A stretch of DNA of 64,000 nucleotides from CAZHHH01 sp052400685. Lineage in GTDB: Bacteria; Bacteroidota; Bacteroidia; Bacteroidales; Marinilabiliaceae. The stretch lies in the NCBI GenBank assembly GCA_052400685.1, contig JBQTGJ010000005.1. One strand, written 5' to 3'. The notes beneath the pieces were generated by a model, which had not been told where the DNA came from, searched no databases, and was given only the letters and a program-made list of their open reading frames with translations. Below are positions 46,427 through 56,332 of this stretch, piece after piece (position 1 is the first letter of the stretch; each line of letters opens with the position of its first letter). The position numbers were made by a program, and so were the translations under genes.

Positions 46427-48811
46427 ATGCGGCAACATAAAAGACTGATGCTGTCTGTTATTGTAATTTTCATGACCACGGTTTTAGCGTCGGCCCAGCA
46501 CCTCCTCACGGGAAAAGTTCAGGACGAAAAGCGCCAACCTCTTGCCGGTGCCGCCATTAGAGTGATGCCCGGGAACAAAGGAACGGTAACCAACGCCAAT
46601 GGCATATTTACAATAACAGACCTGCGTCCGGGAAATTATCACATCGAAATATCATTTTTAGGATACGAAAACAAAATCCTAAACGTAGAGCTACCTTCAA
46701 ATAAAAATACAAACATAACACTAAGCCCCACACATCAAACACTTAACGAAGTGGTCGTTAAAGACAACTACCGCGAACAACGGCACCGTGAAGAGACTTT
46801 AAACATAGAAATTGTCAATGATGAATTTCTTCGTCAAAACAGGGGCGGCAGTCTGATGCAATCGTTATCACGACTCCCCGGTTTATCAACCATGACGATA
46901 GGCTCGGGTCAAAGCAAACCGGTCATTCGCGGACTGAGCTTTAACCGTATTGTGGTAGTGGAAAACGGCATTAAACACCAGGGACAGCAATGGGGCGATG
47001 ACCATGGACTGGAAATTGATCAGTTTGCCGCCGACCGTGTGGAAGTAATCAAAGGTCCCGGTGCCATATTGTACGGTTCAGATGCCATCGGCGGCGTTAT
47101 CGACATACAGCAAAACGGCGTGCCGGCAGAAAACAGTACGGGCGGTACCATCGATCTGACAGCTAAAAGCAACAATGAGTATGTGGGTGGTTCATTATGG
47201 CTATACACACGCCACAAAAAAAGCTATTATACCCTGCGTACTACTGTGGCCGGCTATGGTGATTACAAAGTCCCAACCGACAGTGTGGATATCTATTCAT
47301 ACCGGGCACCACTTTATAAACGACACTTACGAAATACCGCCGGCAGAGAACAAGTCATCAATTTTTCAACAGGTTACATCAGCCAACGTTTTCAAAACCG
47401 GTTATTTCTGAGTTTTCTGAACAATAAAAATGGATTCTTTGCCAATGCGCACGGCCTGGAGCCGATGCAGGTAGACACCCTTGTGCACGACCGCTCGTCG
47501 CGTGACATACGGGACCCTTTTCATAAAGTCAATCACGTTAAAGTAATCAACCGAAGTAAATGGCAAATCAACAATAGTATCTGGACAAACGACGTCGGTT
47601 ATCAACGTAACTTCCGACAGGAATGGAGCCGATATACCAGTCACGGTTTTATGCCTGCGGTATTTCCCGAAGGGCTCAATTTCCCTTCCGACCTGGAGCG
47701 TGAATTCGTAAAAAATACTTTTTCATGGAATACCAAAGGCAGCTGGAACGTCGCTAAAAAGCTAAAAATAAGTACTGGTATTAATATAGAATACCAACAC
47801 AACCGCATTGATGGTCGGGGATTTATCATCCCGGCCTTCGACCAGCAAAGTGCAGGAACCTTTTTTTACGGAAAATATAGTATTAACGACCAAAGTCTTT
47901 TACACGCAGGCATACGTTATGATTATGGACGCATTCATACAGAACACTATAACGATTGGTTCACCACGCCAGTAAACGACACAGATGTTCATCTGAAGAG
48001 AGCTGAGGAACTGACCCGACAATTCAGCAGCTTTTCATGGGCGATAGGCCTTAATCGCTCTGTAGACCACTTCAATCTGAAAGGAAATGTAGGTAAAAGT
48101 TACAGAACACCAACAGCTCAGGAACTGGCAGCCAATGGCGTGAACTATCACCGCTTTAGCTACGAAGTGGGTAACCACAATTTGAATCCCGAAGTAGCTT
48201 ATCAGGTAGACGCCGGTATTGAATGGAGCAAGCATAAAACAGCCATTGGAATTACGCCTTTCCTGAACTATTTCACCAACTATATCTATCTGAATCCCAC
48301 ATCGCAACACGACCGGCTCTACGGCAATGGTAATCAAGTTTTTTACTACACACAAAATGAAGTGCTGCGCTATGGAACCGAGATGCATATCCATTTCAGT
48401 CCCACACCAAAAATAAAAACCGGCTTTATCGGCGAATATTTGTATTCAGAACAGATGAACGGAGATAAAAAAGGATTCACATTACCATGGTCGCCTCCGG
48501 CTACTGCTCTGTTTAACCTAAAATACCTCCCGTATACAGGCAGGCATTTCAGTGAGACATATATTTCATTGGATTACAAACTAACTGCCCCCCAAAACCG
48601 AATTGTGCCACCGGAAGAAAAAACCGACGGCTACCAGCTTTTAAATTTATCGGCCGGTAGCACCTTAGGGCCCTCGGGACGAACGTCGATAAACATGCAA
48701 ATTCAAAATATTTTCAACACAAAATATTTTGATCACACAGATGTTTACAGGCTTATTAATGCACCCAGACCAGGAACCAACGTCATTATAAACATCAAAA
48801 CAACATTTTAA
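46427..48811 (+). CDS. TonB-dependent outer membrane receptor, probable metal (zinc-like) uptake
   Basis: 794 residues. Signal peptide, then a carboxypeptidase-regulatory-like domain (about 24-100; TGKVQDEKRQPLAGAAIRV), a plug domain (SLMQSLSRLPGLSTM, RVEVIKGPGAILYGSDAIGGVI) and a 22-strand barrel ending in F. The plug motif GQQWGDDHGLEIDQ is typical of the subgroup that includes zinc receptors of the ZnuD type. No SusD partner is present, which argues against glycan uptake. Two DUF4625 lipoproteins follow, and a small Cys/His protein precedes it. The substrate is inferred from context. Confidence 0.85.
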   Translation: MRQHKRLMLSVIVIFMTTVLASAQHLLTGKVQDEKRQPLAGAAIRVMPGNKGTVTNANGIFTITDLRPGNYHIEISFLGYENKILNVELPSNKNTNITLSPTHQTLNEVVVKDNYREQRHREETLNIEIVNDEFLRQNRGGSLMQSLSRLPGLSTMTIGSGQSKPVIRGLSFNRIVVVENGIKHQGQQWGDDHGLEIDQFAADRVEVIKGPGAILYGSDAIGGVIDIQQNGVPAENSTGGTIDLTAKSNNEYVGGSLWLYTRHKKSYYTLRTTVAGYGDYKVPTDSVDIYSYRAPLYKRHLRNTAGREQVINFSTGYISQRFQNRLFLSFLNNKNGFFANAHGLEPMQVDTLVHDRSSRDIRDPFHKVNHVKVINRSKWQINNSIWTNDVGYQRNFRQEWSRYTSHGFMPAVFPEGLNFPSDLEREFVKNTFSWNTKGSWNVAKKLKISTGINIEYQHNRIDGRGFIIPAFDQQSAGTFFYGKYSINDQSLLHAGIRYDYGRIHTEHYNDWFTTPVNDTDVHLKRAEELTRQFSSFSWAIGLNRSVDHFNLKGNVGKSYRTPTAQELAANGVNYHRFSYEVGNHNLNPEVAYQVDAGIEWSKHKTAIGITPFLNYFTNYIYLNPTSQHDRLYGNGNQVFYYTQNEVLRYGTEMHIHFSPTPKIKTGFIGEYLYSEQMNGDKKGFTLPWSPPATALFNLKYLPYTGRHFSETYISLDYKLTAPQNRIVPPEEKTDGYQLLNLSAGSTLGPSGRTSINMQIQNIFNTKYFDHTDVYRLINAPRPGTNVIINIKTTF

Positions 48812-48911
48812 TTGATCGTCACGAAAACAACCATGCGCGCAAAAAGACACCAATAATATAAGTAAAAAGCACCCATGGCACTATAATTCACACATCTTAA
48901 ATTTTAAAAAA

Positions 48912-49721
48912 ATGAAAACAATCAAATTAGTAACCACAGTCATTTTATCATTGACACTTCTTTTTACGTCATGCAATGAGGATGATGTATCAGCGCCTGC
49001 TATCAGGAATCTGGAAATCGGATTGGAAAACAACCATATAGGTTACATTGGTAACGAACTACATCTGGAAGCCGACATTGAAGCCTCCGGCATAATAGAT
49101 GAGGTAACAGTAACGATTAACCATAAAACAATCGGAAATAACACAATTAAGGCATCCTACACAGAATTTGCAGGGCTTAAAAACACGCTTTTTCACGAAC
49201 ATATAGACATACCTGACGGCTCAGAAGCCGGCACTTACATTCTTGACTTCATCGTTACCGATCAAGCCGGCCGGCAAACCATTATTCAAGAAGAAATAGA
49301 GATAGAAATTACAACCGAAACACAGGCGCCTGAAATAACAATAGCATCAGTTCCCTCTGAAAACAAAATATTTCAAAAAAATGATACCATAATAATTTCA
49401 GGAACTGTAACCGATAATCATTCGCTCGGAGGGATATACATAGGACTGGTGCGGGAAAATCAGAACCTTAACGATGAAAATATAGGCGACAGCAATACCA
49501 TTACAATACTGCACACTCACGACTTTGAAAATTCGCAGTCGTTTAATTTTACGGCCAAACTGGTTACCGGTTCGGAACAGGACAATAACACAACGCCTAA
49601 AATTATAACTAATAATTTGGCCTGGCAATCCGGCAACTATTTCATCGTCGTTAAAAGTCAGGATGTCTCTGGTAACTGGGCATTTTCAGACCGCTATCCC
49701 ATCATCATAAAGATGGACTAA
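48912..49721 (+). CDS. DUF4625-type lipoprotein
   Basis: 269 residues with a lipoprotein signal (LLFTSC, Cys about 21). The first half has Ig-like beta sequence and the motif LFHEHIDIPDG, which is the H-x-H-x-D-I-P pattern of DUF4625 proteins; the second half adds another beta domain with TILHTHDF. It sits 100 bases after the TonB receptor and before a second DUF4625 gene. It is probably a surface or periplasmic accessory to the receptor; a metal-binding role for the His pairs is inferred. Confidence 0.75.
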   Translation: MKTIKLVTTVILSLTLLFTSCNEDDVSAPAIRNLEIGLENNHIGYIGNELHLEADIEASGIIDEVTVTINHKTIGNNTIKASYTEFAGLKNTLFHEHIDIPDGSEAGTYILDFIVTDQAGRQTIIQEEIEIEITTETQAPEITIASVPSENKIFQKNDTIIISGTVTDNHSLGGIYIGLVRENQNLNDENIGDSNTITILHTHDFENSQSFNFTAKLVTGSEQDNNTTPKIITNNLAWQSGNYFIVVKSQDVSGNWAFSDRYPIIIKMD

Positions 49722-49830
49722 ACAAAACGAAGAATTGATGACAGACCAATTAAACAGAAGGTCTTTTTATCATTCTGAAAAATATTTTGCATTAAAAAAA
49801 AACTCAGCTATTCTAATTAAAAACGACAAA

Positions 49831-50334
49831 ATGAAATCATTGATATTACCCATAGCAATACTTTTAGCAGTTATTACTGCTTTATCATCCTGCAGCAAGG
49901 ACGATGTAGACGACACCAAACCCATTATTGATATGACCCTCGAATCAACATTTCCCCAAAACTGTGACACCATTTATTTTGGGGAGCCATTCATCTTTAA
50001 TGCCGGTTTTTCAGATAACAACGAACTGGGCACAACCAATGCCTTTAGTCTCGAGATACATAATAATTTTAACCACCACGCGCATAGCACCGAAGTAACG
50101 GAATGTGAATTAGATCCGGCTAAAGATCCTGAAAATCCTTTTACACTTATAGCAGAATACGACATCCCGGAAGGTAAAAATTACTATGAACCTATGGAAC
50201 AAATCACCATTCCCCATGGCGACGAAAACGGCCTGTACGACGAAGGTGACTATCATTTTTTCATCAGTCTGGCGGACAAAAATGGCTGGACAGTACAAAA
50301 AGGACTCAGCATAAAAATTATCAGAAGACCGTAA
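49831..50334 (+). CDS. DUF4625-type lipoprotein (second)
   Basis: Start chosen at the ATG at 49831 because MKSLILPIAILLAVITALSSC is a proper lipoprotein signal; the frame is open from 49735. The 167-residue protein contains FNHHAHSTEVTEC and the later EYDIPEGKNYYEP and YHFFISLADKNG segments, as in DUF4625. The HHAH cluster suggests a metal ligand set. Last gene of the operon; a hairpin terminator lies 100 bases beyond. Confidence 0.75.
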   Translation: MKSLILPIAILLAVITALSSCSKDDVDDTKPIIDMTLESTFPQNCDTIYFGEPFIFNAGFSDNNELGTTNAFSLEIHNNFNHHAHSTEVTECELDPAKDPENPFTLIAEYDIPEGKNYYEPMEQITIPHGDENGLYDEGDYHFFISLADKNGWTVQKGLSIKIIRRP

Positions 50335-50430
50335 ATACAGAGGTATTTTAAGACACTAAAGCGACAATCAACGCATTGGTAGCAGGAGTACACACGCACC
50401 ATCTCACTCACAAACAACCTTGTACAAACG

Positions 50431-50464
50431 AAAGCCTGACAGAAATAACTGTCAGGCTTTTATT
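50431..50464. terminator. Bidirectional intrinsic terminator
   Basis: AAAGCCTGACAG and CTGTCAGGCTTT make a 12-bp stem around AAATAA, followed on the plus strand by TTATT. It serves the DUF4625 operon and, on the other strand, tRNA-Thr. Confidence 0.88.
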
Positions 50465-50469
50465 ATGTG

Positions 50470-50542
50470 AGCCTCTCATGGGACTCGAACCCACGACCTG
50501 CTCATTACGAATGAGCTGCTCTACCAGCTGAGCTAAAGAGGC
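50470..50542 (-). tRNA. tRNA-Thr (anticodon CGT)
   Basis: 73 bases: acceptor GCCTCTT/GAGAGGC (one G-T), D-arm GCTCAGCTGGTAGAGC, anticodon loop with CGT, T-arm GTGGGTTCGAGTCCCAT. TACTTTTG at 50553-50560 (minus) matches TAnnTTTG and is a likely promoter, located between this tRNA and the E1 stop codon. No CCA encoded. Confidence 0.95.
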
Positions 50543-50577
50543 AATGCAGCTGCAAAAGTATTCATTTTTCTAAAATC

Positions 50578-53013
50578 TCATGAATAAATCGACGGAAATT
50601 TTTCAGGATTCGAATCATACATCAAATCATAGATTGCTTCATACACATCTTCGGCACTTGGTTTACTAAAATAATCGCCATCGGTACCATAAGCAGGCCG
50701 ATGATCGCGGGCCGAAATTGTTACAGGCGGCGTATCCAGATAAAAGAACCCCTTTTGCTCTTCCACCACCTGCTGCATCATATAAGCCGAGGCCCCGCCC
50801 GGCACATCTTCATCAAAAAATACAACACGGCCTGTTTTCTGCAACGATGCCACAATAGTCTGATTAATATCGAAAGGCAACAATGTCTGCACATCAATCA
50901 CCTCGACCGACACGCCAATCTGTGCCAGCTGATCGGCCGCTTCCATTCCTATTCGCACGCAAGCACCATAAGTCACCAGCGTCACATCCTCTCCCTCACG
51001 CATAACCTCTGGCTGTCCCAGAGGGATACGAAATTCCCCGGGATTCAGGGGCTGCGGTTCACGCAACCGATAACCATTAAGAGGTTCAATCACCAACCCG
51101 GGGTCGTCACCCTGCAATAAAGTATTATAAAAGCCGGCTGCTCGTGTCATATCGCGCGGCACACAGACATAAATACCGCGAATGGAATTAATGACCATAC
51201 TCAACGGCGAACCCGCATGCCATGGACCTTCCAACCGATGGCCCCGTGTACTGACAATCAACGGCACTTTCTGTCCGCCTTTGGTGCGGTAATGTAATGT
51301 GGCAACATCATCGCTCAGTGTCTGCAACGCATACAGCAAATAATCGAAATACTGTATCTCAGCTATGGGACGCAAACCACGTAGTGCTAAACCAATACCT
51401 TTACCGATAATGGTCGTCTCCCGAATGCCTGTATCAAACACTCTCTTCTCGCCATACTTTAGCTGCATGCCTTCCAACGTTTGATTAACGCCCCCCAACA
51501 TACCACTATCCTCACCAAAAATTAACACCCGCGGATCACGACTCAAAAGGCTGTCAAAATTCTCCTGCAACACCAAACGGCCATGAATCATTTCAGGCTT
51601 CTCTGCGTATTTAGGCGGCACAGGCGCAACCTTCAAGGCCGACTTCGACGACTCATCGTATAAACGATCGTTGTACCTTTTATTATTGGCAGCACTATAC
51701 TTCATAACCCATGCTTTAATACTGGCTTTAGAACCATTTTCCTGACTACAACCCGAACAAGCATGACGAAGAATTTTACGCGCGGCCATCATGATTTCCT
51801 TACGGGTAAGGACCAAAGCATTATTAAGCTGTTTTAAAGCATCATCCACAAGATTCTGATGCGCCGAAGAACAGACACACTGCTTTGAAGCCACCAGTTG
51901 TAACAACTCATCTCTCTCTGCTTTCAGCGGGCCCATATAATCCTCAAAAGCAGAATCACGGGCAGACTTAACCTCGGCCAGGGCCTCCTTTTCAATGGCC
52001 TCAATTTCTTCAACAGCAGCAATACCCGTTTCCAGCATCCATTTACGCATCTGGTTAATGCAATCGTATTCTTTCTCCCATTCCAGACGCTCCTTTGTTT
52101 TATAACGTTCATGCGAACCACTGGTTGAGTGCCCCATCTGCTGGGTCATCTCCTCAATGTGAAAGAGCACTGGAACATGTTCTTTACGGCAACGCGTAAT
52201 GCCCTCTTCAAACATCTGGCAAAGACCCGCATAGTCCCACCCTCGTGCTTTATAAATGACAATACCTGTGGCATCACGTGGACCTTTCTCAAAACCTTTG
52301 AGCAGTTTAGAAATACTCCCTTTAGTTGTTTGTTTATCGGTTGGAACAGAAATGGCAAATCCATCATCCCAAATAGAAACCGCCATCGGTATCTGCAACA
52401 ATGCCGCGGCATTCATGGTCTCAAAAAAATGCCCCTCAGATGTACTGCCATCGCCAATGGTGGTAAAGACCACTTCATTACCGTTATGGCTAAATTTCGT
52501 TTGATCTTTGAGATCCGGATTGTTACGATATAATTTTGAGGCCAATGCCAATCCCACCGACCGGGGCATTTGTCCGGCCGTTGGACTGATATCAGAAGCG
52601 GTATTCTTTGATTCCATCTGCGAACGCCAATTGCCATCAGCGTCAATGAGCCTTGTACCGAAATGATTATTAAATGAACGACCACCATTATCAGGATTTA
52701 ACGCCGTATCTGTTTCACCATAAAGCAATGCAAAAAAGTTCTTTGGTGTAGTCATTCCGCAAGCTAACATAAAGGTCTGATCACGATAATAACCCGAACG
52801 CCAGTCGCCATTTTTAAACTGTTTGGCCAAGGCGATTTGTGCCACCTCTTTACCATCTCCAAAAATTCCAAACTTGGCCTTTCCTGTGAGCACTTCACGG
52901 CGTCCCAGCAAGCTCATTTGACGACTTACATGAGCCAATCGATAATCTTTAAGTACCTCCCGTTTAAACTGTTCAAAACTTAGCTCATCTTCTGACATTG
53001 CAGCTACCTCCAT
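50578..53013 (-). CDS. 2-oxo acid dehydrogenase E1, fused alpha and beta subunits
   Basis: 811 residues from the ATG at 53013, preceded by AGAGAG; upstream frame to 53094 encodes a spurious hydrophobic stretch. The alpha part (about 1-400) has the TPP motif GDGSTSEGHFFE...and DDGFAISVPTDKQ; the beta part (about 470-811) has GEDSGMLGGV, RVFDTGIRETTIIGKGIGLA and FFDEDVPGGASAYM. It decarboxylates a 2-oxo acid (branched-chain or pyruvate) with thiamine diphosphate for a dehydrogenase complex. Fusion of the two subunits is common in Bacteroidota. No E2/E3 genes are adjacent. Confidence 0.92.
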   Translation of the reverse strand: MEVAAMSEDELSFEQFKREVLKDYRLAHVSRQMSLLGRREVLTGKAKFGIFGDGKEVAQIALAKQFKNGDWRSGYYRDQTFMLACGMTTPKNFFALLYGETDTALNPDNGGRSFNNHFGTRLIDADGNWRSQMESKNTASDISPTAGQMPRSVGLALASKLYRNNPDLKDQTKFSHNGNEVVFTTIGDGSTSEGHFFETMNAAALLQIPMAVSIWDDGFAISVPTDKQTTKGSISKLLKGFEKGPRDATGIVIYKARGWDYAGLCQMFEEGITRCRKEHVPVLFHIEEMTQQMGHSTSGSHERYKTKERLEWEKEYDCINQMRKWMLETGIAAVEEIEAIEKEALAEVKSARDSAFEDYMGPLKAERDELLQLVASKQCVCSSAHQNLVDDALKQLNNALVLTRKEIMMAARKILRHACSGCSQENGSKASIKAWVMKYSAANNKRYNDRLYDESSKSALKVAPVPPKYAEKPEMIHGRLVLQENFDSLLSRDPRVLIFGEDSGMLGGVNQTLEGMQLKYGEKRVFDTGIRETTIIGKGIGLALRGLRPIAEIQYFDYLLYALQTLSDDVATLHYRTKGGQKVPLIVSTRGHRLEGPWHAGSPLSMVINSIRGIYVCVPRDMTRAAGFYNTLLQGDDPGLVIEPLNGYRLREPQPLNPGEFRIPLGQPEVMREGEDVTLVTYGACVRIGMEAADQLAQIGVSVEVIDVQTLLPFDINQTIVASLQKTGRVVFFDEDVPGGASAYMMQQVVEEQKGFFYLDTPPVTISARDHRPAYGTDGDYFSKPSAEDVYEAIYDLMYDSNPEKFPSIYS

Positions 53014-53128
53014 AATATTTTCTCTCTTTAGCATACAAATTAATAAAATTAAAATGGAAGTGAGAACAACTTCCCCAATAGCAAGGCAAAGCATCCGCTA
53101 TAAACAGATACTAATACCTCTTAAATTC

Positions 53129-53268
53129 AGTGTGTCTATAAAGTCCAACTCTTGCGATACGCTTGCTCTCAAAATGGTCTTTTACACCAATAAACTCAAA
53201 TTTCAGAACTGAATAAACCTCAAAAATGAAGTTTTTTTATCTACCACAAAAGTTTTCAAACAAGCACT
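53129..53268 (+). repeat. MITE-like palindromic repeat
   Basis: AGTGTGTCTATAAAGTCCAAC at left, CTTGCGATACGCTTGC, AATGGTCTTTTACACCAATAAACTC in the middle, and TTTTCAAACAAGCACT at right. The ORF at 53203-53406 minus overlaps it and is rejected. Confidence 0.75.
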
Positions 53269-53448
53269 AAATAATACTATAGGATTCTGTTTCACATCCA
53301 TCATTCCCTTTTTTTCGCCAGTCTGTTTTTCGGGAAAAGAACATTCTGCCCTTTCAAACAGATAAAAGTTGAGAATGTTTACAGCAATACTGAGAAAGGT
53401 CGTCATTTAGACAACTGTAAAAAAACCCTTCAATTCAGTAAATTTGTC

Positions 53449-53456
53449 TATTTTTG
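53449..53456 (+). promoter_or_regulatory. Candidate -7 promoter element
   Basis: TATTTTTG, an exact TAnnTTTG match, 18 bases before the start of the 64-residue membrane protein. Confidence 0.5.
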
Positions 53457-53473
53457 CATAAAACATTTGAGCT

Positions 53474-53668
53474 ATGATTTGGAAGATATTATTGTTATCA
53501 ATTGGGATGATGGGCGTTGTCGCCTTTCTCATGTCGTTTAATGTCATCTTCAGAAAAAAAAGATTCCCCAACTCACATATTGGCGCCAGCCGCGAAATGG
53601 CTAAAAGAGGTATTTCCTGCGCCACATCGCAAGATAGGGAAGCACGACAAAAAGGCACCGCTTTTTAA
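53474..53668 (+). CDS. Small conserved membrane protein of unknown function
   Basis: 64 residues: one N-terminal membrane helix (WKILLLSIGMMGVVAFLMSF), then KKRFPNSHIGASREMAKRGISCATSQDREA. The pattern F-P-N-x-H-I...KRGI-x-C-A-x-S-Q-D-R-E recurs in small Bacteroidota membrane proteins as I recall, which supports a real gene; function unknown. The single conserved Cys is likely cytoplasmic. It has its own promoter and a terminator 65 bases after the stop. Confidence 0.7.
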   Translation: MIWKILLLSIGMMGVVAFLMSFNVIFRKKRFPNSHIGASREMAKRGISCATSQDREARQKGTAF

Positions 53669-53732
53669 AAAAAAGGAAGAATGGCGACATGCCGTTCCAC
53701 AATCAAAAAAACATTTCGAAATTAGTTACAAC

Positions 53733-53766
53733 TAAAAAAGCAGTCCAAAACCGGACTGCTTTTTTA
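53733..53766. terminator. Bidirectional intrinsic terminator
   Basis: AAAAAAGCAGTCC and GGACTGCTTTTTT form a 13-bp stem around AAAACC. It ends the small membrane protein gene and the convergent T9SS protein gene. Confidence 0.92.
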
Positions 53767-53784
53767 GGATCCTAACAACACCTG

Positions 53785-55779
53785 TTATCTCTTCACAACT
53801 TTAACAACATTGGTTTTGCCAGTTATCGTAGTTACCCGAACCAGATATATACCCTTCACCAAATCAGACATCGGTACAGCAGCAACATCAATTCCAATAT
53901 TTTTCATCCAGCGAACAGTGACTCCGCCAGCATTAACAACCTCGATGGTACTAATAACATCTGAAGCACGCACCACTAAAATATCAGAGACGGGATTTGG
54001 AGCAATGGTAAATTGAGATGCTCCGCCCTCAGAAACAGATGTTTCATTGTCAACCAACACATCATCAGCATTACGAGGCGCCAATTTAAATTGACCATAA
54101 TTGAAATTCATCAATCCGGTGATAGAAATATATTTTTCGTCGGCTGTGGCAACATGTTCGTATAAAAGATTATCGACAACGCCATTATTTTCGCCATCCG
54201 TAACTTCAAACTCCTTGTATTCGTCGGGTTCACCAACGGCAATAACGTCATCAAGTCTTACCAACATACTTTCGTACCTATCCTCAAAAGGAAGAGTAAC
54301 AACCATTGGGTCGTATAATTCATTCCCGGTAGAAATCGGCTCATAATACGAAACATTGGTCAACACAGCCAAACCATTTGCATATGAAACCATGGCAATA
54401 ATCTTCAACTGATCGCCCACATTAACATCAGACGTTACATTCGCATCGTTGACATAAATACCATTCCAGGCCTCGGCAGCACCTTGCAGGAAAAAGCCTA
54501 AATTTGCATTCTTCGCAGTCACCAGCCCACCGGTCATCACATACTGTCCCCAAAACGCCGGCTCATCGCTTTCATTCCGGATATCAGCAATTGTGATCTC
54601 TGACGTACCTTCGGTCGTTGTAAACCACCAGTCTACCCCATCCCATGTATTAGGCGTAGGCGCCCCATCCGTTACGGCCCCCGCATCAACAGACACATAA
54701 TACTTTGTTTCAGGCTTTAGCAACTGCGGCATCTCAATGGTCACATAATACCCCATGAAACCAACCGCCTCCGACGCAACGTCAAAAATATAAGCAGGTT
54801 CGGTTGCCCCATCTTCGGTGAGTTCGATATTTCCGGTACCGGCCACAACTTCTTCTCCAAACATCAAAATTAACTTTCCTACCGACACAAAATCTTCTTC
54901 CTCAAAAGTGAAAAACAAATCAGTTCCTACCTGAGCTTGAGATGCCGGGAAAAGACCTTCAAGACCGGCAAATAAATTATCGGTAATGGTAAACCAATCA
55001 CTTTCAGCATAAACATCACTATTCAAATTATCAACAATCCGAATCATATAAGTACCATCCTGAGCATCAACAGGTATTGTAAATGCCAGGGTTTGTAGAG
55101 AAGCATCAATTTCTTCCAGCCCATCAACAGGTTCCCAATCATCACCACTCTCTTTTACTTCCACACGGATATTATCCACATCCACGGCTGTCCAGGTAAA
55201 AGAAATCTCCTCATCGGGCTGAATATCACTGGTTGACAATACCAAATTAGATAAAGAAGCAGATGAATTGCCGTAAGCCGACCATTCTATATTGTCAATA
55301 GCAACCTGTCCGTCGCTGCTATTTTCATTCATAAACTTTAGAACAACATCACCTTCAACATTCACAGTCAGCGCACCGGAACTTTTTACGATACCAAGTT
55401 CATCATCAGAAGTAACAGTCGCAACGGCTACGTCATTGACTAAAACAGACAAATTTACACTCGTTGAAAAAGTCTGCATATAATCAAAACTAAGCGTTCC
55501 GATCCCTCCGGGTATTGTACCGGATGCGAGCTGAGACACAGGATTCCTGTCCTTCCCTATCATAATAGCTTTACCGGTAATCTCCTTATCACCCCGACAC
55601 TGCTCATAATTCCAGACAATACCATCCTGTCCGGTAAACGAACCATCTGAATAGGTGGCTCCGGAAAGCGCCAAATTCTCAAACGTTTCATTTCCCTGTG
55701 CCACTATTTCCGACCAGTCAAATAAAAATGTAAAGGCCGCAAAAACGACAAAAAACTTAAATAGTAAAGATTTTTTCAT
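53785..55779 (-). CDS. Secreted multidomain beta-sandwich protein with OB-fold-like domain and T9SS domain
   Basis: 664 residues from the ATG at 55779 (MKKSLLFKFFVVFAAFTFLF signal). An N-terminal jelly-roll-like domain (NETFENLALSGATYSDGSF, VAIDNIEWSAYG), two Ig-like domains, and around 395-500 an OB-fold-like domain (GQYVMTGGLVTAKNANLGFFLQ, GIYVNDANVTSDVNVGDQLKI) of the kind found beside extracellular nucleases. No nuclease or other catalytic motif is present. The C-terminus (FTIAPNPVSDILVVRASD) is a T9SS sorting domain. It is probably a surface or matrix protein; function unknown. Confidence 0.8.
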   Translation of the reverse strand: MKKSLLFKFFVVFAAFTFLFDWSEIVAQGNETFENLALSGATYSDGSFTGQDGIVWNYEQCRGDKEITGKAIMIGKDRNPVSQLASGTIPGGIGTLSFDYMQTFSTSVNLSVLVNDVAVATVTSDDELGIVKSSGALTVNVEGDVVLKFMNENSSDGQVAIDNIEWSAYGNSSASLSNLVLSTSDIQPDEEISFTWTAVDVDNIRVEVKESGDDWEPVDGLEEIDASLQTLAFTIPVDAQDGTYMIRIVDNLNSDVYAESDWFTITDNLFAGLEGLFPASQAQVGTDLFFTFEEEDFVSVGKLILMFGEEVVAGTGNIELTEDGATEPAYIFDVASEAVGFMGYYVTIEMPQLLKPETKYYVSVDAGAVTDGAPTPNTWDGVDWWFTTTEGTSEITIADIRNESDEPAFWGQYVMTGGLVTAKNANLGFFLQGAAEAWNGIYVNDANVTSDVNVGDQLKIIAMVSYANGLAVLTNVSYYEPISTGNELYDPMVVTLPFEDRYESMLVRLDDVIAVGEPDEYKEFEVTDGENNGVVDNLLYEHVATADEKYISITGLMNFNYGQFKLAPRNADDVLVDNETSVSEGGASQFTIAPNPVSDILVVRASDVISTIEVVNAGGVTVRWMKNIGIDVAAVPMSDLVKGIYLVRVTTITGKTNVVKVVKR

Positions 55780-55978
55780 AACGTTAAAATTTTGTTGGTT
55801 TTTAAAATTATTAATATGGGCCACAAAATATAATCGTCTGACAGAAAATCATTAACAAAACATTTTAAACATTTGTACTGTTAAAGTTATAATTAAAAAA
55901 CTAAACAATCAAACTTTACACCAACCACCTCATCAATCACAACCAACTCATCATCAAATCAATCTAAAACAAAAACAG

Positions 55979-56112
55979 TCTCTACCCGAAAAAACCTTTA
56001 GCAGACAAAAAAATCATTTTTAAAACTTGCGAAGCTTACAAATGTGAATTTTTCATGGTAAATGACCATTTAATGACAAGCATAACGCCGAAGTCAGACG
56101 TCTCTTACAAAG
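55979..56112 (-). repeat. MITE-like palindromic repeat, reverse orientation
   Basis: AAAACTTGCGAAGCTTACAAATGTGAAT, ATGGTAAATGACCATTTAATGACAAGCATAACGCCGAAGTCAGAC. The remainder of the 55780-56332 spacer holds TATTTTTG (56231-56238), a likely promoter for the YqgE gene. Confidence 0.7.
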
Positions 56113-56332
56113 CCAAAGTCATCTGATTACGTCAACCAAAAAGCAAATAAACAGTCGGCCCCCCATACCTCCAGAATCATTAAAATACTTTGGCATCAAA
56201 GAGATATGATTAGCAGAAAACATAAAAATTTATTTTTGCGCAAAAAATATTTTGTTTTCTCACATAGAAGTTAGTAACTTAAATTTCAATAACGAGAGAG
56301 AGAGATTGTGGAACGAACGAAAAAGCAACAAG

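Noticed and set aside
53203..53406. 67-codon minus-strand ORF
   Set aside because: It overlaps the right end of a repeat copy and has no protein-like features.
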